DNA of 64,000 bases from Gaiellasilicea sp963749515 (GCA_963749515.1 CAVVMR010000001.1:620001-684000); one strand, 5' to 3'; counted from the stretch's first letter, positions 33,206-44,239 are shown. Numbers and translations: made by a program. The notes: generated from the sequence alone by a model not told the origin.

Positions 33206-34579
33206 ATGCAAGAGGTGTCCGCCAGCGTCATCGAGGAGCTCCGCGCCCGCTACGGCGCGCGGCTCTCCACGAGCGAGGCGATCCTCGACCAGCACGGGCG
33301 GGATGAGTCGTATCACCCGTCGGCTCCGCCCGACGCCGTCTTCTTCGCGGAGTCGACGGAGGAGGTGGCGGACGTGGTCGGCGCCTGCGCCGCGGCGCGG
33401 ATCCCCGTAATCCCGTTCGGGGCCGGGACGTCGCTCGAGGGTCACGTCGGCGCGCTCCAGGGCGGGATCAGCATCGATCTGACCCGGATGACCAAGGTGC
33501 TCGAAGTCAACAGCTCGGACCTCGACTGCCGCGTCGAAGCAGGGCTGACCAGACTTGCTCTTGCGCAGCGCCTGGCACCGGAGGGACTCTTCTTCGCCGT
33601 CGACCCGGGAGCGGACGCGACGATCGGCGGGATGACTGCGACGCGCGCGTCTGGGACGAGCGCCGTTCGCTACGGGACGATGCGCGAGAACGTGCTCGGC
33701 CTGACGGTCGTCCTCGGCGACGGACGCGTGATCCGGACGGGCGGACGTGCGCGGAAGTCGGCGGCAGGCTACGACCTGACGCGGCTCTTCGTCGGCAGCG
33801 AGGGCACCCTCGGCGTGATCACCGAGGTGGCGCTGAGGCTCTTCGGCATCCCGGAGGTGATCGCCTCGGCGACCTGCGCATTCGAGACGATCGAGGGCGC
33901 AGTCGACTCGGTGATCGAGACGGTGCAGCTCGGCATTCCCGTGGCGCGGATCGAGCTGCTGGACGAGGTGCAGGTGCGGGCTTGCAACAGCTACTCGCAG
34001 ACCGGGCTGCCCGAGGTGCCGATGCTCTTCATCGAACTCCACGGCTCGGAGCCGGGAACCAGGGAGCAGGCTGAGGCGCTCGCCGAGATCTTCGGCGGTC
34101 ATGGGGGGTCGGGGTTCGCATGGGCGACGAGCACCGAGGAGCGCAACGCGATCTGGCGCGCGCGGCACGAGGCGTACTACGCCGCACTGCACCTGGTACC
34201 GGGCGCAAAGGGCTTCATCACCGACGTCTGCGTCCCGATCTCCCGTCTCGCGGAGTGCCTCGTCGAGACCAAGCGCGACCTCGGGAGCTCGTTCCTGCAG
34301 GCGCCGATCGTCGGCCATGTCGGAGACGGGAACTTCCACGTCACGTTGCTGATCGATCCCGACGACGAGAGTCACCTCGCCGAAGCACGCCGCCTGAACG
34401 GGCGGATGGTGGAGCGCGCGCTCGCCCTCGGCGGCACGACGACCGGAGAGCACGGCGTCGGCTACGGCAAGATCGACTACATCGAGCAGGAGCACGGGCC
34501 GGCGGTCGAGGTGATGCGGGTCCTGAAGGCCGCGCTCGACCCGAACTCGATCCTCAACCCGGGGAAGATCTTTCGCTGA
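33206..34579 (+). CDS. FAD-linked D-lactate/glycolate dehydrogenase-type oxidoreductase
   Basis: 457 residues, VAO/PCMH fold. FAD-binding segment: IPVIPFGAGTSLEGHVGALQGG, then PGADATIGGMTATRASGTSAVRYGTM and FVGSEGTLGVITEV. C-terminal FAD-linked oxidase domain: GHVGDGNFHVTLLID with GTTTGEHGVGYGK, the metal/substrate His set of the LDHD/GlcD family. It oxidises a 2-hydroxy acid with electrons going to the respiratory chain. It lies convergent with the KDG kinase (26-base overlap), so it may work on a product of the sugar-acid genes, but it is not in their operon. Confidence 0.9.
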   Translation: MQEVSASVIEELRARYGARLSTSEAILDQHGRDESYHPSAPPDAVFFAESTEEVADVVGACAAARIPVIPFGAGTSLEGHVGALQGGISIDLTRMTKVLEVNSSDLDCRVEAGLTRLALAQRLAPEGLFFAVDPGADATIGGMTATRASGTSAVRYGTMRENVLGLTVVLGDGRVIRTGGRARKSAAGYDLTRLFVGSEGTLGVITEVALRLFGIPEVIASATCAFETIEGAVDSVIETVQLGIPVARIELLDEVQVRACNSYSQTGLPEVPMLFIELHGSEPGTREQAEALAEIFGGHGGSGFAWATSTEERNAIWRARHEAYYAALHLVPGAKGFITDVCVPISRLAECLVETKRDLGSSFLQAPIVGHVGDGNFHVTLLIDPDDESHLAEARRLNGRMVERALALGGTTTGEHGVGYGKIDYIEQEHGPAVEVMRVLKAALDPNSILNPGKIFR

Positions 34580-35449
34580 GCAGGTCGTCGCGCACATCGT
34601 CCAGGCGTGGCAGCGTCTCCCAGTCGCCGGTGCCGGCGAGCGCGCCCGCCGCGATCACGTTGCCCGCCCTCGCGCACTCCGCCGGGCTCCATCCCGCCAG
34701 CAGGCCGTAGACGAAGCCGGCGGCGAACGCGTCGCCGGCGCCGACCTCGTCGACGACCGACGCCGTCCGCGGCGGCGGCACCTCGACGCCGTCCACGATC
34801 GCGCCTCGGGCGCCGACGCGGATCACAGAGGGGACCGGAATCCCGCCCTCGGGCCAGAGAAGCTCGGCCTCGCCCTCGCCGCAGAGGTACCAGTCGACGT
34901 GCTCCAGAACCGCGTGCTGGCGTGCGGCGGCAGCGTCGGGCGTGTCCGGGAGCGCGGGGCGGAAGTTCGGGTCGAAGACGACCGTTGCGCCGCGCTGCTT
35001 CGCCCGGCGTGCGACATCGAAGACGAGTTCGCGGGCGCTCTCCGAGATGGCCATCGTGATCCCGGTCAGGTGGACGACCTCGACGCCGTCGAGTGCCTCG
35101 TCCGGCACGTCGCCGACCCGCAGACGGGAGGCGGCCGAGCCGGCCCGGCGGTAGGTGACATGCGACCGGCCACCCTCGCGCCACTTGCAGAAGAGGCCGG
35201 TGGGCGCGTCGTCGCGCTGCACCCAGCGCGTCTCGACGCCTTCGCGTTCGACGGCCGCCAGGATCAGGTCGCCGAAGGGGTCGCGGCCGAGCCTCGAGAT
35301 CCAGGCGACCTCGACGCCGAGGCGCGCGAGGGCGATCGCGAAGTTGGACTCGGCGCCCGCGAAGCGGAGCGTCAGCGGCATGCCGAGCTGCAGCTCGCCG
35401 TCTCCCGGCGGGTCGAGCAAGGCCATCGACTCGCCGAGCGTTAGAACGG

Positions 35450-35453
<4 letters not shown>
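34554..35453 (-). CDS. kdgK: PfkB-family 2-keto-3-deoxygluconate kinase
   Basis: 299 residues. Ribokinase fold with TVLTLGESMALLDPP at the start, GGRSHVTYRRAGSAASRL lid region, TVVFDPNFRP and the C-terminal signature VDEVGAGDAFAAGFVYGLL (catalytic Asp, anion hole). The GExMxxLxP start and FDxNxRP motif are characteristic of KDG kinases, which make 2-keto-3-deoxy-6-phosphogluconate (KDPG). It follows the ABC ATPase (4-base overlap), so it is induced together with the importer. The KDPG aldolase that would use its product is at 52935 under the same apparent operator. Other sugar substrates in the family are possible. Confidence 0.85.
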
Positions 35454-36670
<1,217 letters not shown>

Positions 36671-36694
36671 GAGGGGTGAGTATGCACTCGCGGA

Positions 36695-36725
36695 GTTGTC
36701 ATTACAACATGCTTGCATTACATCG
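36695..36725 (+). promoter_or_regulatory. GntR/UTRA operator, importer copy
   Basis: Contains ATTACAACATGCTTGCATTA plus CA at 36701-36722, a 22-base identity with 52888-52909. It includes TTGTCATTACAA, a dyad with one mismatch, and a second ATTACA 16 bases after the first. It lies 25 bases upstream of the ATPase GTG and about 75 before the binding-protein ATG. Confidence 0.85.
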
Positions 36726-36800
36726 TCCGACCGTGTTACGTTCGCCTCGCTTTCGGCCCCAGCTGACGAAAAAAGAGCCAAGGGAGCAGGAGGGAGAACC

Positions 36801-38183
36801 ATGGACGACCGGGACGTGTTCGAGGAGCTTCTCGCCGAGGAGCTCGAGTCGGGAATCACGCGGGCGGACGTGCTCAAGCGAGGTGCCGCCGCCGGCGCCG
36901 GGATAGCCGGGGTGTCGGCGCTCTTCGGCCCAGGGACCGCGCTCGCGGGGATGGAAGCGCGGTCGTTGACGCCGACCTTCTACCAGTGGATCTACGACAA
37001 CTACCCCGTCATCCCGAAGCAGATCAACAAGGACTACGCGAAGCGACGCAAGCTCGACGCGAAGATCGCGCCCGTCGCGGGGTTCGGGATCGAGCGCTTC
37101 GTCGCCGAGGCGAAGAAGAAGAAGAGCACGTGGGATGTGTACGTCGGCATGACGCCCTTCGTCGAGATGGCCTCGTTGATCGAGGCCGGGACGATCGAGC
37201 CGTGGGACAACTATCTCCCCAAGTCCGTGCTCAACGACCTGATCCCGTCGATTCGGGCGGAGGCGACCTACAAGGGCAAGATCTGGTCGTTCCCCTTCCT
37301 GCTCGACATCATCATCCAGGCCTGGAACGGCGACCTGGTCGAGAAGGCCGGCCTCGATCCGAACAAGGCGCCGAAGACGTGGGACGGGTTCATCGCGAAC
37401 GCGAGGAAGGTCGTCAGCTCGAAGGCGGCACCGTACGGTGCCGTGTTCGATGCGCACGGCTGGCGCTCGCTGGCGCCGATCGCGCACACGTTCAGCACGA
37501 ACGTCTACACGCCGGAAGGTCTGTTCGACTTCACGAGCGACGCGGCCGTGAACGCCCTCGAGATCATGAAGCGGCTGATGGAGGTCGCACCGAAGAACAT
37601 CCTCGAGGAAGGGAAGACGGACGGCGGCGTCAACATCACGCCGGACGAGGAGGCGTTCTCCGCACGCCAGGCGGCCTACTACATCAAGTACCAGAACGCG
37701 CCGACGCGCTTCGCCGGCACGTGGCCCGACCCCTCGAAGCTGCACATCGCCGGTCTCCCGAAGGCCAGGAAGGGCGGCGGCACCGTGTTCTGGAACACGG
37801 GTGCGGCTCTCTTCAAGTACGGCGAGAACAAGCGGCAGGCCGCCGCCTACATGGAGTTCCTCACTCGGGACGTGCGCGTCTGGCAGCACGCTCTCGGCAA
37901 GAACGTCCGCGGTGCGTCGGGGCAGCTGTCCCCGTACAAGTCCGACTGGGCGAAGTGGACGAAGTCGCGGCCGCCCTGGATGGCCGAGTGGGCGTTCACG
38001 GTTCGCAATGAGCTCGCGACGAGCAAGGCGATCAAGACGCACAAGTTCGGTCTCAACCAGTTCGTGATCGGGAAGCCCGGTTGGGAGGCGTACCTGAAGG
38101 GCGACGAGAAGAATGCGAGGAAGGCGCTGGCGAAGGCCAAAGCCCTCGTCGCGGCCGAGGTGAAGAAGAGCCGGAGGGGGTAA
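36801..38183 (+). CDS. Extracellular solute-binding protein (family 1) of sugar ABC importer
   Basis: 460 residues from ATG 36801, with GGAGGG at about 36790. An N-terminal hydrophilic stretch (DDRDVFEELLAEELESGITR) precedes LKRGAAAGAGIAGVSALFG, a signal sequence resembling the actinobacterial Tat-like type with a single KR; no lipobox Cys. The mature domain is a MalE/UgpB-type binding protein: KKKSTWDVYVGMTPFVEMA, GKIWSFPFLLDIIIQAWNGDLV, GLDPNKAPKTWDGFI, AAYMEFLTRD. It pairs with the two permeases downstream. Its ligand is inferred to be a sugar, perhaps an amino-sugar or sugar acid, from the linked enzymes. Confidence 0.9.
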   Translation: MDDRDVFEELLAEELESGITRADVLKRGAAAGAGIAGVSALFGPGTALAGMEARSLTPTFYQWIYDNYPVIPKQINKDYAKRRKLDAKIAPVAGFGIERFVAEAKKKKSTWDVYVGMTPFVEMASLIEAGTIEPWDNYLPKSVLNDLIPSIRAEATYKGKIWSFPFLLDIIIQAWNGDLVEKAGLDPNKAPKTWDGFIANARKVVSSKAAPYGAVFDAHGWRSLAPIAHTFSTNVYTPEGLFDFTSDAAVNALEIMKRLMEVAPKNILEEGKTDGGVNITPDEEAFSARQAAYYIKYQNAPTRFAGTWPDPSKLHIAGLPKARKGGGTVFWNTGAALFKYGENKRQAAAYMEFLTRDVRVWQHALGKNVRGASGQLSPYKSDWAKWTKSRPPWMAEWAFTVRNELATSKAIKTHKFGLNQFVIGKPGWEAYLKGDEKNARKALAKAKALVAAEVKKSRRG

Positions 38184-38233
38184 CGATCTGTCCCCCGGAG
38201 CCGTGTTCCCTCCTAGGGTGAGGCGGTCGGGCG

Positions 38234-39190
38234 GTGGCTAGTAGAGCAGTCGCCGCCCGGCCGCCTTCCGGCTTTCACATGTTCTGGCGGTCGGCGACGC
38301 GCTTCGCGCGGACGTGGCCGTACCTCATCCCGGCGCTCATCTTCTTCGTCGGCTGGCAGCTCCTGCCGATCGTCCGAGCGCTCTGGATCTCGTTCACGAA
38401 CTACAGCTTCCTGCTCGACGACTCTCCTGAGTCGGCGAAGTGGATCGGGCTCCGGAACTACACCGACGCACTGCAGGACCCGCTGGTCCGCGACGGGCTC
38501 TGGCATGCCGCGATCTTCACCGCGATCTTCCTGCCCGGCATGGTGTTCCTGCCGATGGTGGTCGCGGTCCTCGTCGACCGCGTCCGCAACCAGAAGCTCG
38601 CCACGACCTACCGGCTGATCCTGCTGATCCCGGCGATGATCCCGGGCCCGCTGATCTTCATCCTCTGGGTCTGGATGTACTCGAACGGAATCGGCCCGAT
38701 CAACTACTTCCTGGTCGACGTCTTCGGGGTCTACGACATCCAGAACCAGCCGACGTGGCTCGGGTCGACGAACACCACGTTTCTCTCCCTGGCCGTGATG
38801 GAGTGGTGGTGGGGGCTCGGCTTCCACACGATGTTCTACCTGGCAGGCCTCTCGACGATCCCCAAGGAGTTGTACGAGTCGGCGCGCGTCGACGGCGCGA
38901 GCGAGTGGCGCATCTTCTGGAAGATCACGTTCGCGCGTCTGCGGCCGATCCTGCTCGTCCTCGTCGTGCTCCGCTTCGGAACGGCGTACGCGCTGATCGA
39001 CGAGTACATCCTCACCGGCGGGTTCGACCGCTCGAAGCCGACGTACACCTGGACGGTGTACATGTGGGATACGGCCTTCAAGGTCGGTGACCAGAACCGA
39101 GGCTACGCCGCTTCGATCGGCTGGATCGGCACCGTCGGGATGCTCGCCGTCGTGCTCTGGCTCTTCTACGTGTTCAGGAACAAGGACTGA
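38234..39190 (+). CDS. MalF/UgpA-type sugar ABC permease
   Basis: 318 residues, six to seven helices. Binding-protein-dependent transport signature (EAA loop): PKELYESARVDGASEWRIFWKITFARLRP, contacting the ATPase. GTG 38234 is the annotated start; ATG 38279 (MFWRSATRFARTW) is an alternative, since the first 15 residues are unlike the family. It overlaps the next permease by one base. A MalF subunit of the importer at 35450-40083. Confidence 0.92.
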   Translation: MASRAVAARPPSGFHMFWRSATRFARTWPYLIPALIFFVGWQLLPIVRALWISFTNYSFLLDDSPESAKWIGLRNYTDALQDPLVRDGLWHAAIFTAIFLPGMVFLPMVVAVLVDRVRNQKLATTYRLILLIPAMIPGPLIFILWVWMYSNGIGPINYFLVDVFGVYDIQNQPTWLGSTNTTFLSLAVMEWWWGLGFHTMFYLAGLSTIPKELYESARVDGASEWRIFWKITFARLRPILLVLVVLRFGTAYALIDEYILTGGFDRSKPTYTWTVYMWDTAFKVGDQNRGYAASIGWIGTVGMLAVVLWLFYVFRNKD

Positions 39191-40083
39191 TGGCGAGCCG
39201 AGTCGAGACCGAGCCGATCGCCGGCACACAGCGCCGGAGGAGGCCGCGCGGCAAGCGGGTCCCGTGGGGCTCGATCGCCAAGCACGGGATCCTCCTCTTC
39301 TGCTGCGTCATCATCCTCTTCCCGCTCTTCTGGGTGTTCCTCCTCTCGATCAAGTCGCTGCCGGATGCGTACACGAACCACATCTGGCCAAACGACTTCG
39401 AGTTCGGCTCCTACCGGAATGCCCTCACCGCGGTCGACACGCTGCGGCAGAACGTCCAGAACAGCATCGTCCTCACGCTCGCCACGATGCTGATCACGAC
39501 GACGGTCGCGGTGCTCGCCGGCTACGCGCTCGTGCACCTGCCGACGCCGGGGAAGCGCCTCGTGCTCGCGATCCTCGTCGCCTCGCTCTTCGTGCCGAGC
39601 CGCGTGACGGGGCTCATCTCGATCTGGGAGATCCAGGACCGGCTCGGGCTGATCAACTCGACCTGGGGGCTGATCCTCCCGTACCAGACGCTCGCTCTCG
39701 CGGTGAGCATCTTCATCATGCGCGGCGTCTTCGAGACGATTCCGAAAGAGCTGCCAGAGTCGGCGCGGGTCGACGGCGCGAGCTCGTTCATGATCCTGCG
39801 CCGCATCATGCTTCCGCTCGTCCGCAACGGCGTGATCGTCGTCCTGATCACGAACTTCATCGCCGCGTGGGGAGAGTGGCTGCTCGCGAACACGCTCACG
39901 AACGACCAGGAGAAGCGGCCGCTGACGGTCGTCATCGCCGCGGCGAACGCGGGCTTCGGCCAGTGGCAGTGGCCGACGATGGCGGCGATGTACGTCGTCG
40001 CCATCCTGCCCGGCCTGATCGCATTTATCGTCGTCCAGCGCTGGTACATGCGCGGGCTGCAGGAAGGAGCGCTGAAGGGATGA
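39190..40083 (+). CDS. MalG/UgpE-type sugar ABC permease
   Basis: 297 residues, six helices. EAA loop: PKELPESARVDGASSFMILRRIMLPLVRNG; typical N-terminal TM1 (HGILLFCCVIILFPLFWVFLLSIKS) and the C-terminal VQRWYMRGLQEGALKG ending. It follows the first permease with a one-base overlap and overlaps the SDR gene by 4 bases, so importer and catabolic enzymes are translated as one unit. Confidence 0.93.
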   Translation: MASRVETEPIAGTQRRRRPRGKRVPWGSIAKHGILLFCCVIILFPLFWVFLLSIKSLPDAYTNHIWPNDFEFGSYRNALTAVDTLRQNVQNSIVLTLATMLITTTVAVLAGYALVHLPTPGKRLVLAILVASLFVPSRVTGLISIWEIQDRLGLINSTWGLILPYQTLALAVSIFIMRGVFETIPKELPESARVDGASSFMILRRIMLPLVRNGVIVVLITNFIAAWGEWLLANTLTNDQEKRPLTVVIAAANAGFGQWQWPTMAAMYVVAILPGLIAFIVVQRWYMRGLQEGALKG

Positions 40084-40859
40084 GTCGCCTGGCGGGAAAA
40101 CGCGCGCTCGTGACGGGCGGCGGTTCGGGGATCGGCCGCGCGACGTGCCGGCGCTTCGCGGCCGAAGACGCCACGGTCGTCGTCGCCGATCTCCTCGCCG
40201 AGCGGGCCGAGGAGGTGGCGGCGGAGATCGGGGGCACGGCGGTTCAGGCCGACGTCACGGTCGCCGCGGACGTCGCGCGGATGGTGGAGGCTGCGGGACG
40301 GATCGACGTGCTCGTCAACAACGCCGGCGGCGGCGTTGCAGACGACCTGCTCGAGATCAGCGAGGAGGAGTGGGACGCGGACGTCACCCTCAACCTCAAG
40401 TCCGCGTTCCTGTGCTCGAAGGCCGTCCTGCCCGGGATGATCGAGCAGGGCGCGGGCGTGATCGTCAACATCGCGTCGGTGAACGGGATGGCGTTCTTTG
40501 CGAACGAGCCGTACAGCGCGGCGAAGTCGGGTCTGATCAGCCTCACGCGGAGCATGGCCGTGCGCTACGGCAAGCACGGGATCCGAGCCGTGGCGATCGC
40601 GCCGGGCACGATCCGCACGCCGCTCTGGCAGGAGCGGATCGACAAGGAGCCGGCGATCTTCGAACGGCTGATCCGCTGGTATCCGCTCGGCCGGGTGGGA
40701 GAGCCCGAGGACGTGGCGAACGCGGCCGCCTTCCTCGCCTCCGACGACGCATCGTGGATCAGCGGCGACGTGTTGCGGGTCGACGGCGGCCTGCTCGCCG
40801 GCAACGCACAGATGGCGCGCGAGCTCGTCGCGAACTTCTCGCCCGACGACGAGAGCTGA
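40080..40859 (+). CDS. SDR-family oxidoreductase
   Basis: 259 residues from ATG 40080 (ATGA overlap with the permease stop). Classical short-chain dehydrogenase: TGGGSGIGRA cofactor motif, VVADLL with Asp suggesting NAD preference, NNAG, catalytic Ser in NIASVNG, and YSAAKSG (YxxxK). C-terminal IRTPLWQER and SGDVLRVDGG close the substrate pocket. In this operon it could oxidise the imported sugar at C1 or another hydroxyl. Substrate is inferred only. Confidence 0.88.
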   Translation: MSRLAGKRALVTGGGSGIGRATCRRFAAEDATVVVADLLAERAEEVAAEIGGTAVQADVTVAADVARMVEAAGRIDVLVNNAGGGVADDLLEISEEEWDADVTLNLKSAFLCSKAVLPGMIEQGAGVIVNIASVNGMAFFANEPYSAAKSGLISLTRSMAVRYGKHGIRAVAIAPGTIRTPLWQERIDKEPAIFERLIRWYPLGRVGEPEDVANAAAFLASDDASWISGDVLRVDGGLLAGNAQMARELVANFSPDDES

Positions 40860-42436
40860 TGCTCGACGTCGTCATCCGCGGCGGGCGCGTGATCGACGGC
40901 GCCGGCAATCCCTGGTACCGCGCCGACGTCGGTATCGCGGGCGGCCGGATCGCCGCCGTCGGTCGCGTCGACGAGCCGGGGGAGCGGGAGCTCGACGCCG
41001 ACGGGCTCTTCGTCTGTCCCGGCTTCATCGACATGCACACCCACTCCGACCTGCAGCTGCTCGTGAATCCCCCGCACGAGGCGAAGGTGCTCCAGGGCGT
41101 GACGCTCGACGTGATCGGCCAGGACGGCCTCAGCTACGCCCCGGTCACCGACGAGGTGCTCGAGCAGATGCGTGGGCAGCTCGCCGCCTGGAACGAGGAT
41201 CCGCCCGGCTTCGACTGGAGCTGGCGCACGGTCGGCGAGTACCTCGACCGGCTCGACGCCGACGGGATCGCGATCAATGCCGCCTACCTGGCCCCGCACG
41301 GGACGATCCGGATGATCGCGATGGGCACCGACGACCGTCCTCCGACCGCCGACGAGCTGGCGCACATGAAGCGCCTGCTGGCCGAGGCACTCGAGCAGGG
41401 CGCGATCGGCCTGTCGACCGGGCTCACCTACACGCCCGGGATGTATGCCGACGACGACGAGATCGTCGCGCTGCTCGAAGTCGTTCGCGAGCACGGCGGC
41501 TACTACACGCCGCATCACCGCAGCTACGGGAAGCGTGCTCTCGAGGCCTACGCCGACTGCATCGAGATCGCGCGCCGCTCCGGTGTGCCACTGCACTTCG
41601 CACACGCGCACCTCGGGTACGAGATCAACAAAGGCCGGGCGCCCGAGCTGCTCGCCATGATCGACGAGGCGCGCGACGACGGGATCGAGGTCACGCTCGA
41701 CACGTATCCCTACCTCGCCGGCGCCACGTATCTCGCCGCATTTCTCCCGAGCTGGATGCACGTCGGCGGCAGCGCGGCGACGGTCGAGCGGCTGCAGGAT
41801 CCGGCGCTGCGGGAGCGCCTGCGGGTCGAGATCGAGGACGAGGGCTCCGACGGCTTCCATGAGATCCCGATGGACTGGTCGGTGATCGTCGTCGACGGCG
41901 TTCCGGTCTCCGAATCTGCGGCGGCGGAAGGCTCCCGTCCGATCGACTACGTCTGCGACCTCCTCGTCGAGCGGAACCTCGCCGTCTCGTGCATCGCCCA
42001 CACAGGCAACGAGGAGAACGTGCGCACCACGATGGCGCACTGGTCGCACACTGTCGGCAGCGACGGGATCATCGTCGGCGACCGGCCGCACCCACGCGGT
42101 TGGGGGACCTTCCCGCGTTACTTCGCGGTCTACGTGCGGGAGCTCGGGATCCTCACCTGGGAGCAAGCAGTGCGGAAGATGACGTCGCTGTCCGCGCAGC
42201 GGCTCGGGTTTCCCGACCGCGGCTTGCTCCGCCCAGGCATGGCGGCCGACGTCACGTGCATCGATCCCGTGACGATCCGCGACACCGCGACCTACGAGGA
42301 TCCACGCCGGCAGCCCGATGGGGTCCCGTACGTGCTCGTCAACGGTGTGCTCGTCGTCGACGACGGCCGGCACACCGGCGCGCTCGCGGGCCGGGCGCTG
42401 CGGGCGGGGAACGCGTCGGTTCCCCGCCCGCGCTGA
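40859..42436 (+). CDS. N-acyl-D-amino-acid deacylase family amidohydrolase
   Basis: 525 residues. It begins at the ATG overlapping the upstream stop. Metal sites: GFIDMHTHSDLQL (HxH), later HFAHAHLGYE and CIAHTGNEENVR, with the late GIIVGDRPHPRGWGTFPRY block carrying the catalytic Asp region of D-aminoacylases. In place of the usual NCG segment with a bridging Cys, this protein has GQDGLS, as seen in some family branches. The family removes acyl groups from N-acyl-D-amino acids. An N-acylated 2-amino aldonic acid has the same D-configured N-acyl-amino-carboxylate head group, so deacylation of a sugar acid is an attractive reading here. Confidence 0.87.
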   Translation: MLDVVIRGGRVIDGAGNPWYRADVGIAGGRIAAVGRVDEPGERELDADGLFVCPGFIDMHTHSDLQLLVNPPHEAKVLQGVTLDVIGQDGLSYAPVTDEVLEQMRGQLAAWNEDPPGFDWSWRTVGEYLDRLDADGIAINAAYLAPHGTIRMIAMGTDDRPPTADELAHMKRLLAEALEQGAIGLSTGLTYTPGMYADDDEIVALLEVVREHGGYYTPHHRSYGKRALEAYADCIEIARRSGVPLHFAHAHLGYEINKGRAPELLAMIDEARDDGIEVTLDTYPYLAGATYLAAFLPSWMHVGGSAATVERLQDPALRERLRVEIEDEGSDGFHEIPMDWSVIVVDGVPVSESAAAEGSRPIDYVCDLLVERNLAVSCIAHTGNEENVRTTMAHWSHTVGSDGIIVGDRPHPRGWGTFPRYFAVYVRELGILTWEQAVRKMTSLSAQRLGFPDRGLLRPGMAADVTCIDPVTIRDTATYEDPRRQPDGVPYVLVNGVLVVDDGRHTGALAGRALRAGNASVPRPR

Positions 42437-42442
42437 GTCGAG

Positions 42443-42811
42443 CTACGCCTCGGGCGTCGGCGCGTTCGAATCGTTCTGCCAGAGACCGAACTCGTTGCCC
42501 TCGGTGTCCTTGCAGATCGCGAACCAGCCCATCCCTGGCACCGGCATCGGCTCGCCGGCCTCGCCGCCGAGCTCGTTGACGCTGGAGGCGCCACTCTTGA
42601 TGTCGTCGACGTCGAAGTACACGCGTGCGCCGCGTGCGCCGTCGTCGGCGCCGTAGATCGCGCCGCCGGTCGTCTCGGAAAACCGGGTCATGTGGTACTC
42701 GGTCGGCCCGGGATACTCCTCGAACTGCCAGCCGAAGAGCGTGCCCCAGAACTCACGAGCCTTGGCGGTGTCTCCCGCGGGGAGCTCGAGGTGAACCATC
42801 TGGCCTGCCAT
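42443..42811 (-). CDS. Single-domain VOC (glyoxalase-fold) protein
   Basis: 122 residues from MAGQMVHLELPAGDTAKA. One VOC unit: AREFWGTLFGWQFEEYPG, then GARVYFDVDDIKSG, and ending ICKDTEGNEFGLWQND, the pattern of the PhnB/YdeR-like small glyoxalase group. It is convergent with the deacylase gene (6-base gap) and has GAGG upstream. No reaction can be assigned. Confidence 0.85.
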   Translation of the reverse strand: MAGQMVHLELPAGDTAKAREFWGTLFGWQFEEYPGPTEYHMTRFSETTGGAIYGADDGARGARVYFDVDDIKSGASSVNELGGEAGEPMPVPGMGWFAICKDTEGNEFGLWQNDSNAPTPEA

Positions 42812-43075
42812 GTCGTTCTCCTCTCGTCGTCTCTGACGGAGTCTCCGCCCGATCATTGAATACGACGAACGAGGCGCGCAAGAATCGACACTGGATCGAT
42901 ACTGAACCGACACGAGCTGGAAGCTCTGCGTCTTCATACCGCAGGTACGGCGACACGCGGGGATAGCCAGGAGGTGGGCTCGACACCACGGTTGAGTAGC
43001 ACGGAAGGGAAGGCTCCGGAGCGGCGCGTCTATCGTGAGGTCGAACCGTAGAACACATCGAGAAGGAGTTCGCCA

Positions 43076-43627
43076 ATGCCTCACATTGATCTGCCCGAGG
43101 GTGTGCCGGGGATCCGGAGTGCGATGCAGTTCCGGCCCGAGACCGCAGTGCATCTCAACGCTCTCGCCGAGGAGCTGCTGCGGGCCGACAACACGTTGTC
43201 GCGCGGCGACCGGGAGCTGATCGCGGCCTACGTTTCCAGACGCAACAAGACCGTGTTCTGCGAGCACTCACACAGCGCCTTCGCCGCAGCCCAGCTCGAC
43301 GGCGGAGCCGAGCTGGTCGAGGAGGTCAAGCGCGATCCCGACAGTGCGGCGATCGAGCCCAAGCTTCGCGCACTGCTTCACATCGCCGGCAAGGTTGCGG
43401 CCGATGGCAAGAGCGTCACCAGCGCGGACATCGAAGCAGCACGGGCCGAAGCGGCGACCGATCTCGAGATTCACGACACCGTTCTCATCGCAGCGGCCTT
43501 CTGCATGTACAACCGCTACGTCGACGGCCTCGACACCTGGCAGCCCACGGACCCGCAGGCGTACCGGGAACGGGCACATCTCGTCGTCGAACAGGGCTAC
43601 GTTCGCCCCGTGGCTGCGTCCCGCTAG
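43076..43627 (+). CDS. Carboxymuconolactone decarboxylase/AhpD-fold protein
   Basis: 183 residues. The central segment LSRGDRELIAAYVSRRNKTVFCEHSHSAFAAAQL matches the peroxidase-related branch of the AhpD fold, where the helix carries a Cys and following His. Only one Cys is seen (FCEHSH); the second Cys of the CxxC redox centre is Ser-like here, so a true peroxiredoxin reductase activity is doubtful. C-terminal DGLDTWQP...AYRERAHLVV is also typical of the branch. A GAAGGAG lies before the ATG. Confidence 0.82.
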   Translation: MPHIDLPEGVPGIRSAMQFRPETAVHLNALAEELLRADNTLSRGDRELIAAYVSRRNKTVFCEHSHSAFAAAQLDGGAELVEEVKRDPDSAAIEPKLRALLHIAGKVAADGKSVTSADIEAARAEAATDLEIHDTVLIAAAFCMYNRYVDGLDTWQPTDPQAYRERAHLVVEQGYVRPVAASR

Positions 43628-43663
43628 CCACGGGAGGCATCTCGATCCACAGAGCGACGGTTT

Positions 43664-44239
43664 CTACGCACGGCGGTAGCGGAGGTAGACGACGCGGTTG
43701 CTGAATGTGCGCGTTTCGAGGAGCTCGAGGTTGAGACGAGTGTTGTCTGCGAAGAAGGGTTTGCCTCCGCCGAGGACGACGGGGTAGACGAACAGGTGGT
43801 ACTCGTCGATGAGCTTGTGCGCTGTGAGGGTCGCGGCCAGCTCTGCGCCGCCTACGGCGATCGGCCCACCATCCTCTTCCTTGAGCGCTTGAACGGTCTG
43901 CACCGGATCGGCGCGGGAAAGACGCGCGTTTCCCTCGACCTCCTCGAGCGACTTCGAGAAGACCAGCTTGGGAAGCTGCTTCCAGATCCGCGCGAACTCG
44001 AGCTGGGCTACGTCGAGCTCCGAAAGGTTCGCGGGCGCGGAGGGGCTGCGTTCTTCGGCGGTCTCCCAGTAGACCATTACCTCGTAGAGGCGCCGTCCGA
44101 GTAGATGGAGGCCGAGCTCGCTCGTCTGCTGGTTGTGGAAGCGGTGCAGCTCGGCATCAGGGGCACCCCAGTCGTTTCCGTCAGGTCCCGCGATGTAGCA
44201 GTCGAGCGACACGCCCATCGAAAAGGTCACAGTTCTCAC
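43664..44239 (-). CDS. Dihydrofolate-reductase/RibD C-terminal-fold protein
   Basis: 191 residues from GTG 44239, which has AAGGAGA about 8 bases upstream; a longer in-frame ATG (44323) lacks such a site. Features: TFSMGVSLDCYIAGPDGNDW at the start, LLGRRLYEVMVYWE, KLVFSKSLEEVEGNARL, GPIAVGGAELAATL (nucleotide-binding glycine motif) and PVVLGGGKPFF near the C-terminus. This is the common actinobacterial DHFR-like family of unknown substrate, usually considered NAD(P)H-dependent reductases. Confidence 0.87.
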   Translation of the reverse strand: MRTVTFSMGVSLDCYIAGPDGNDWGAPDAELHRFHNQQTSELGLHLLGRRLYEVMVYWETAEERSPSAPANLSELDVAQLEFARIWKQLPKLVFSKSLEEVEGNARLSRADPVQTVQALKEEDGGPIAVGGAELAATLTAHKLIDEYHLFVYPVVLGGGKPFFADNTRLNLELLETRTFSNRVVYLRYRRA